Positions 7,048-10,903 of a stretch of 10,903 bases of DNA are shown piece after piece. How positions within the stretch are numbered: position 1 is the first letter of the stretch; every line of letters begins with the position of its first letter. This stretch comes from an uncultured Alphaproteobacteria bacterium (lineage in GTDB: Bacteria; Pseudomonadota; Alphaproteobacteria; RF32; CAG-239): NCBI GenBank assembly GCA_944391355.1, contig CALXTG010000119.1, positions 1 to 10,903 of the forward strand, in the 5' to 3' direction. The notes beneath the pieces are model-generated. The model worked only from the letters and a program-made list of their open reading frames with translations, made no database searches and was not told where the DNA came from. Position numbers and translations under genes: made by a program.

Positions 7048-8394
7048 TTATATATCAAAACTTTTTGCTTTTACGCTGAGTCTTTCACTCAGAAACCGCA
7101 CTTCTGCCTCATCGTCTCCCTGCACCAGAACCTGAACCATCGGTTCGGTTCCCGACTTGCGCAAAACAATAAACCCCCGATCGCCGAGTGTTGCTTTGGC
7201 CTCATCAATCATTGCCAGAAACGCCGCGTCCTGCATGGCCGTCTGCACTTTATCGGCATGCTCAAAACGCAGCCGCGACAAAACTGCCGGCAAAGGCTGA
7301 AAGATCGGAAAAATTTCGCTCATTTTTCGCCCGCTTTTCAATAATCCCAGACAAACCAGCAAGCCGACCACCACGCCGTCACCGGTTGCCGCATAATCGG
7401 CCGCGACCATATGGCCGCTTTCTTCTCCGCCGAGATTGCAGCCGACCTCTTTCATTTTCTCCACAACATAACGTTCGCCGACTTTGGTTCGATAATAATC
7501 CAGCCCCAAAGAACGCAGATATTTTTCCAATCCACGGTTAGAATAAATGGTCGAAACCACGGCATTTCCTTTTATTTTCCCTTCGCTCTGCAGATACTGC
7601 GCCAAAAAGGCAATAATCTGATCTCCGTCAAGTTTATGCCCCTGTTCATCACAAACAATAATCCGGTCACCGTCACCGTCAACGGCAATTCCGAGAGCCG
7701 CCTTTTCGGCAGCAACCGTCTGCATCATTTTTTCCGGATGCGTTGACCCGCAGTCTTTGTTGATATTATAACCGTCGGGCCGGTCAGCCAGCACGATAAC
7801 TTCCGCGCCGTATTTTTTAAACACCGCCGGGGCTATGGCACTGAAAGCGCCGTTAGCGCAGTCCAAGACAAGTTTAAGCCCTTTAAGCGCCGCCGGCGAC
7901 GGCATAAGCGCATCTAAATCCTGCAAATAGCGGTTAATCGCTTCTTCACGGTTAACCGTTCCGGCTATCTTATCGCGGTCATAAACCGTTTCTTCTGCCA
8001 TTGCCTGTTCCAAAGCGCCGACTTCCGCATCACTCAGCTTATGTCCCTGACCGTTCATTAATTTTATGCCGTTTTCAAAATAAGGATTATGCGAGGCCGA
8101 AATCATAACCGCCATATCAACATTTAATACCGGCGCCAAACGTGCCAAAGCCGGCGTCGGAATAACGCCGAGCTGTAAAACTTCTACTCCCATGGCATTA
8201 AAACCGGCAGTCATCGCCGCTTCCAGCATTGAACCGGAGATTCGCGTATCCCGGGCAATTGCAATCCGCGGCTCGGCGGATGCCAATCTCGGGGCAATGA
8301 CCTGTGCCAGTTTCATTGCAAAATCAATCGTCATCGGAAAAACATTAGCCCTGCCGCGTACGCCGTCAGTACCGAAATATTTATTTGCCATCAT
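7048..8394 (-). CDS. glmM: Phosphoglucosamine mutase GlmM
   Basis: GlmM converts glucosamine-6-phosphate to glucosamine-1-phosphate in the cytoplasm, on the path to UDP-GlcNAc for peptidoglycan and LPS. Its 448 residues match the usual length of about 445. All four signature loops are present: the phosphoserine loop ISASHNP with Ser101 as the phosphorylated catalytic residue, the Mg2+ loop DGDGDR (239-244), the sugar-specificity loop GEESGH (323-328) and the phosphate-binding loop RKSGTEP (412-418). The N-terminal KYFGTDGVRG is diagnostic for GlmM over other hexose mutases. Two ATGs lie in tandem; the upstream GAGG is closer to ideal spacing for the second (8391), which would give 447 residues starting MANKYFG. 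None of the common neighbours (ftsH, folP, glmS) is present here. It looks intact and functional. Confidence 0.97.
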   Translation of the reverse strand: MMANKYFGTDGVRGRANVFPMTIDFAMKLAQVIAPRLASAEPRIAIARDTRISGSMLEAAMTAGFNAMGVEVLQLGVIPTPALARLAPVLNVDMAVMISASHNPYFENGIKLMNGQGHKLSDAEVGALEQAMAEETVYDRDKIAGTVNREEAINRYLQDLDALMPSPAALKGLKLVLDCANGAFSAIAPAVFKKYGAEVIVLADRPDGYNINKDCGSTHPEKMMQTVAAEKAALGIAVDGDGDRIIVCDEQGHKLDGDQIIAFLAQYLQSEGKIKGNAVVSTIYSNRGLEKYLRSLGLDYYRTKVGERYVVEKMKEVGCNLGGEESGHMVAADYAATGDGVVVGLLVCLGLLKSGRKMSEIFPIFQPLPAVLSRLRFEHADKVQTAMQDAAFLAMIDEAKATLGDRGFIVLRKSGTEPMVQVLVQGDDEAEVRFLSERLSVKAKSFDI

Positions 8395-8619
8395 ACCCCC
8401 TCTTTCTGAAAAACATTATTGCCATGATGAAACAAAATTCCTCAACCCGCAACCTTTCCCCCGAGTTATTAACGTAAAAAATTTTCCGACAAAACTACTG
8501 TCCTTTAAATCTGTTTAGACAGAAAAAGAGGTTACGCTAAATCTTTATTAACATATATTGATTAGAATGAGAAATTATGATAAGATATCTTTATTGTCAT
8601 GATTTGACTTATTTTTATC

Positions 8620-8705
8620 GTCATGTTCGGACTTGTTCCGAACATCCAGGTTAACAATAAGGCTTCTTTTATTACCTGGATTCTCCGGTCAAGCCGGAGA
8701 ATGAC
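8620..8705. repeat. Paired palindromic repeat, copy 1 (GTCAT ends)
   Basis: Two 32-bp units face each other. The left unit (8620-8651) runs GTCAT to ATCCAGGT and contains arms ATGTTCGGA (8623-8631) and TCCGAACAT (8637-8645). The right unit (8674-8705) is the inverse, ACCTGGAT to ATGAC, with arms ATTCTCCGG (8680-8688) and CCGGAGAAT (8694-8702). Both stems are perfect 9-bp with 5-base loops. The ends and loop core CTTG are shared while the stem bases differ and still pair, which is compensatory variation. Confidence 0.8.
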
Positions 8706-8723
8706 AAGTAAGGGGAATAGGTT

Positions 8724-8739
8724 AAGTCGGAGTATGACA
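8724..8739. repeat. Half copy of the palindromic repeat
   Basis: AAGTCGGAGTATGACA at 8724-8739 matches AAGCCGGAGAATGACA at 8691-8706 in 14 of 16 positions, so it is a truncated, direct duplicate of the right half of the neighbouring unit without its pairing arm. Confidence 0.65.
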
Positions 8740-8774
8740 GTATAGGGAAACCAGAATAACAAAAGGCCGAGAGA

Positions 8775-8804
8775 ATGTCGGGAATATCGTTAACAGCGTC
8801 ACTT
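8775..8804 (+). pseudogene. Remnant of a second flagellin gene 5' end
   Basis: ATG at 8775 opens a frame reading M-S-G-I-S-L-T-A-S-L, which matches the start of the intact flagellin at 8921 (M-S-T-I-S-L-T-A-S-M) at 8 of 10 residues. Both non-initial serines at positions 2 and 5 use TCG here but AGT there, so the copies are diverged paralogues and not a fresh duplication. AAAAGG (8761-8766) is 8 bases upstream. Homology ends at the palindromic repeat that starts at 8812. The frame stays open through the repeat as a 49-codon chimeric reading frame, ending at a TGA (8922-8924) that overlaps the flagellin ATG by the classic ATGA. Either a decayed paralogue or a leader used for coupled translation; the first is more likely. 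Confidence 0.6.
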
Positions 8805-8811
8805 TTTTACT

Positions 8812-8915
8812 GTCATTCCAAAGGTCACACCCTACAGGATGTGACACATTTGGAATCCAGAGACCGCTGCGAAGCAGTCCTCATTATGGAGATGCTGAAC
8901 CAAGTTCAGCATGAC
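8812..8915. repeat. Paired palindromic repeat, copy 2, abutting the flagellin start
   Basis: The left unit (8812-8861) starts GTCAT and has outer arms ATTCCAAA (8815-8822) and TTTGGAAT (8849-8856) around an inner stem GTCACA (8824-8829) with TGTGAC (8840-8845). The middle (8862-8880) has a short GCTGC-GAA-GCAG hairpin. The right unit ends in ATGAC at 8915, with perfect 9-bp arms ATGCTGAAC (8892-8900) and GTTCAGCAT (8904-8912). Same layout as copies 1 and 3: a GTCAT end facing an ATGAC end, about 100 bp apart. Confidence 0.75.
8892..8912 (+). promoter_or_regulatory. Hairpin at the flagellin translation start
   Basis: The right unit of repeat copy 2 forms a perfect 9-bp stem with a 3-base loop (CAA) that ends 8 bases before the flagellin ATG. 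The bases between hairpin and ATG are GACGGGAA, whose GGGAA is at best a weak ribosome binding site. In mRNA this hairpin would flank or restrict ribosome access, so initiation may depend on coupling to the upstream frame. Regulatory function is inferred from position only. Confidence 0.45.
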
Positions 8916-8920
8916 GGGAA

Positions 8921-10744
8921 ATGAGTACGATAAGTTTAACAGCGTCGATGCGCAGTAATTTGTTGAGCTTGCAGAATATTGCAAGACAACAGGATATTGT
9001 GCAGAATCGTCTGGCGACCGGCCTTAAAGTTTCTGCGGCAATCGATAATCCTTCTTCTTATTACACCGCTTCTTCCTTAAATAACCGCGCCGCTGATTTA
9101 ACCGCTTGGTTAGACGCTATGTCGCAGGGAATACAGACGATTAAAGCCGCTTCCGAAGCGATTGCCTCCGGCACCAAATTTCTCGAACAGGCCAAAGCCG
9201 TCGCCTCCTCTGCCCTTTCCAATTCTGCAGGCTTACCGGATAAACAGGACGATACTGTCGATTACGCCGCTCTGACTAAACTTGACAAATCATGGTATCA
9301 ACAACAAGTCGGAGCAAACGGTGCCGTGGTTTCGACGGAACAGGAACTCCGGAATGCCGTTGCCGCCGGCAAAGAAACTATTGTTATTTATGGAAACATT
9401 TCCGTAACCAAACAGATAAATATCGCTGACAATCAGAAAATTGTCGGCACTGAATATTTTGCCGATATTGATCCCAATGCACGCTATCGTGAAAATCATG
9501 ATGAATATTTTTCCCAAATTACCGCTGACATAACCGGAACCGGTAATGTATTACACGTCACCGGTGATAATTGCATTATTTCGGATTTAAAAATAACAAT
9601 GAATCAGCAAGTCTCCAGTAACAATGCTCCTGTTTATGTATACAATGCAAAAAATGTCACACTGCAAAATCTCGATTTAACACATCATGCGCAATCCTCG
9701 CAATCCTGCGGAATAGTCTCACAAAATTCCGAAACCAAACTAAACGGAAAAATTAATATTGATTCATCAAATGATGATAAACGTGCCGATATCGGAATTT
9801 ACAACATAGGCAAACAATTAATTATTGATAATGCAGATATTACTATCAAGGCCGATTTTATGGCTATCGCAACCAGTTCACAAGCACTTACCGAAATTAC
9901 CAATAATTCAAAACTAAATATAAACAGCAATATTGCATTTTATGAAAACAGCCTTGCATTTGGCGGAAACACAACACTTATTGATAAGAGTACAAAGATT
10001 GAGGTTGAGGCTAATACTCTGTTTAATATTCAACAATCTTCGGTCAGCAATAAATACACCGGACAAAATGATAATTACTTTCTTCTGGAAGAAGGTGTAA
10101 CAATAAACTGGAAAAATAAAGCTACGGAAAAATCGTTGTATCTCCGCAGTAAAGATGAATGGACATTATCCGTTATTTCCACTGCTCTGGGCATAGAAGG
10201 CGAAGATCTTGCACAAATGTCCGAATGGCACACTATCAAACAATCTCCGACAAATATTGTCTCTGACAGCCAAACACAATATAGCAATATCTTAGCACAA
10301 TATAATATGCTGATTTCCGATGCCTCTTATAAAGGCATCAATCTGCTTGAGGGACAAAACCTGAAAATCAACTTCAACGAAGACCGCAGTTCTAAAATTG
10401 AAGTAACCGGTGTCAATGCCGACAGCGATAATCTCGGACTTAAGACCAAAGAATGGAACACGGTCGAAGATATTGAAAAATCTATTTCCGAGCTGGAAAG
10501 AGCCATTGGGTCTTTACGTGGATTTGCCACGGAGTTCGGCAATTATTATTCTATTGTTACCACCAGACAGGATTTTACCGAAAACCTGATAAATGTTTTG
10601 GAAGAAGGCGCCGATAAACTGACCCTGGCCGACATGAATCAGGAATCTGCCAATATGTTAGCTTTACAAACTGCACAGCAATTGGCGGTAAATTCTTTAA
10701 GTCTGGCGAGCCAGGCCTCACAATCGATCTTAAGATTATTCTAA
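8921..10744 (+). CDS. fliC: Flagellin with inserted parallel beta-helix domain
   Basis: This is the structural subunit of the flagellar filament, 607 residues. Residues 1 to about 100 are the N-terminal D0/D1 helices (MSTISLTASMRSNLLSLQNI; RLATGLKVSAAIDNPSSYYTA). Residues from about 449 to 607 are the C-terminal D1/D0 (SDASYKGINLLEG; ADMNQESANMLALQTAQQLA; ending SILRLF). Both ends look functional. The middle, about 136-400, has an STEQELRNAVAAGKETIVIYG entry like beta-helix proteins and six repeating strand motifs starting at 217, 245, 271, 299, 323 and 350 (for example NVTLQNLDLTH, QLIIDNADITI). No pectate-lyase catalytic residues are evident. Cys218 and Cys263 are unusual, since flagellins rarely contain Cys. 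G+C falls to 15 of 60 at 9721-9780 and 9901-9960, against 32 of 60 at 9121-9180. The start at 8921 aligns with flagellin N-termini. No chaperone or other flagellar gene is adjacent. Confidence 0.92.
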   Translation: MSTISLTASMRSNLLSLQNIARQQDIVQNRLATGLKVSAAIDNPSSYYTASSLNNRAADLTAWLDAMSQGIQTIKAASEAIASGTKFLEQAKAVASSALSNSAGLPDKQDDTVDYAALTKLDKSWYQQQVGANGAVVSTEQELRNAVAAGKETIVIYGNISVTKQINIADNQKIVGTEYFADIDPNARYRENHDEYFSQITADITGTGNVLHVTGDNCIISDLKITMNQQVSSNNAPVYVYNAKNVTLQNLDLTHHAQSSQSCGIVSQNSETKLNGKINIDSSNDDKRADIGIYNIGKQLIIDNADITIKADFMAIATSSQALTEITNNSKLNINSNIAFYENSLAFGGNTTLIDKSTKIEVEANTLFNIQQSSVSNKYTGQNDNYFLLEEGVTINWKNKATEKSLYLRSKDEWTLSVISTALGIEGEDLAQMSEWHTIKQSPTNIVSDSQTQYSNILAQYNMLISDASYKGINLLEGQNLKINFNEDRSSKIEVTGVNADSDNLGLKTKEWNTVEDIEKSISELERAIGSLRGFATEFGNYYSIVTTRQDFTENLINVLEEGADKLTLADMNQESANMLALQTAQQLAVNSLSLASQASQSILRLF

Positions 10745-10757
10745 TTGTCCCTTTCTA

Positions 10758-10864
10758 TTTATCGTCATTCTCGCGCACTGCGCGGGAATCCAACGCATGA
10801 AACGGGATTAATCCTTAAATTTCTCGAGATCTCCGAAATCAAAGATTTCGAAGATGACGATAAA
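10758..10864. repeat. Paired palindromic repeat, copy 3, downstream of flagellin
   Basis: A 107-bp element with perfect 11-bp terminal inverted repeats, TTTATCGTCAT (10758-10768) and ATGACGATAAA (10854-10864). The left unit (10764-10795) has arms TCTCGCGC and GCGCGGGA around ACT, with one G-T type pair, then ATCCAACG. The right unit has arms ATCTCCGAAATC (10829-10840) and GATTTCGAAGAT (10844-10855), 11 of 12 paired, around AAA. It starts 14 bp after the flagellin stop and may also act as an mRNA 3' end. The remaining 39 bases of the window show nothing recognisable. Confidence 0.8.
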
Positions 10865-10903
10865 AGGTAAAATCTGTATTAGTCACCAGCTAGACAAACT
10901 TTA

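Larger units (their letters stand above)
8395..8774. other. Intergenic region between glmM and the flagellin locus
   Basis: This stretch separates the divergent glmM and flagellin genes. The part next to glmM (8395-8580) must carry the glmM promoter, but I see no convincing -10/-35 pair. From about 8590 it is filled with palindromic repeats (listed separately), including a partial extra end, TTATTGTCATG at 8590-8600, which repeats TTATCGTCATG at 8615-8625. AAAAGG at 8761-8766 is a ribosome-binding-site-like sequence 8 bases before the ATG of the flagellin remnant at 8775. No credible protein gene is present. Confidence 0.6.

Noticed and set aside
8562..8762. A 66-codon minus-strand frame across the repeats upstream of flagellin
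   Set aside because: It is translated palindromic repeat (VILRLDRRIQV-type peptide), a well-known artefact, and has no ribosome binding site.
8747..8773. GAAA-N15-GCCGAGAG as a sigma-28-like flagellar promoter
   Set aside because: It has 3 of 4 and 6 of 8 matches, but it overlaps the ribosome-binding-like site of the flagellin remnant and could arise by chance; not annotated without transcript data.
8590..8915. CRISPR-like array from recurring GTCAT/ATGAC units
   Set aside because: Units alternate in orientation, have variable stems and irregular spacing, and no cas gene is nearby; they are palindromic intergenic repeats.
8775..8946. The two flagellin-like starts as a target-site duplication from insertion of the repeat element
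   Set aside because: Ser2 and Ser5 use TCG in one copy and AGT in the other, needing several changes per codon, so a recent direct duplication is unlikely.
9326..10130. Flagellin insert as an active pectate lyase
   Set aside because: I see the beta-helix-like periodicity but none of the Asp and Arg catalytic motifs expected of polysaccharide lyases.

Overview
The window looks like chromosomal DNA of an alphaproteobacterium with mid-range G+C (genes near 45-53 % where I counted, intergenic DNA very AT-rich). The flagellin termini and the FieF-like and GlmM proteins read as proteobacterial. A host- or gut-associated Rhodospirillales-like lineage is my guess and is not proven by the sequence.

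Layout. (1) Positions 1-128 hold the 5' part of an unknown minus-strand gene. (2) Positions 410-5512 are a tight plus-strand operon: a GldA-type ABC ATPase, a 1149-residue protein fusing an ABC-2 permease, a GldG-like periplasmic domain and a DUF4340-like domain, and a FieF-type cation efflux pump. The genes overlap by 4 and 17 bp, and the operon ends at a strong bidirectional hairpin terminator (5520-5548). (3) Positions 5553-6949 hold small genes: an unknown 177-residue basic protein (minus), a 60-residue YjfB-like putative motility protein (plus) with its own extended -10 promoter, and an overlapping pair of unknown small minus-strand genes (72 and 104 residues, the latter a membrane protein). 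(4) Positions 7048-8394 encode GlmM (minus), for cell-wall and LPS precursor synthesis. (5) Positions 8395-10903 hold a 607-residue flagellin bracketed by three head-to-head pairs of palindromic repeats with GTCAT ends.

The last region is the most interesting part. The flagellin keeps normal D0/D1 ends, but its middle (about residues 136-400) reads as a right-handed parallel beta-helix with at least six coils of 24-28 residues and a distinctly lower G+C than the ends. A second flagellin 5' end (MSGISLTAS, from 8775) lies 146 bp upstream of the true start (MSTISLTAS, 8921). It runs through the repeat pair and stops at an ATGA overlap with the intact gene. This looks like the scar of a lost tandem flagellin paralogue, now fused by a repeat to the start of the surviving gene. 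The hairpin of the last repeat ends 8 bases before the flagellin start codon.

The genes fall into envelope export (ABC operon plus FieF), envelope precursor synthesis (GlmM) and surface or motility functions (flagellin, YjfB-like). No CRISPR array, rRNA, tRNA, transposase or phage gene was recognised.
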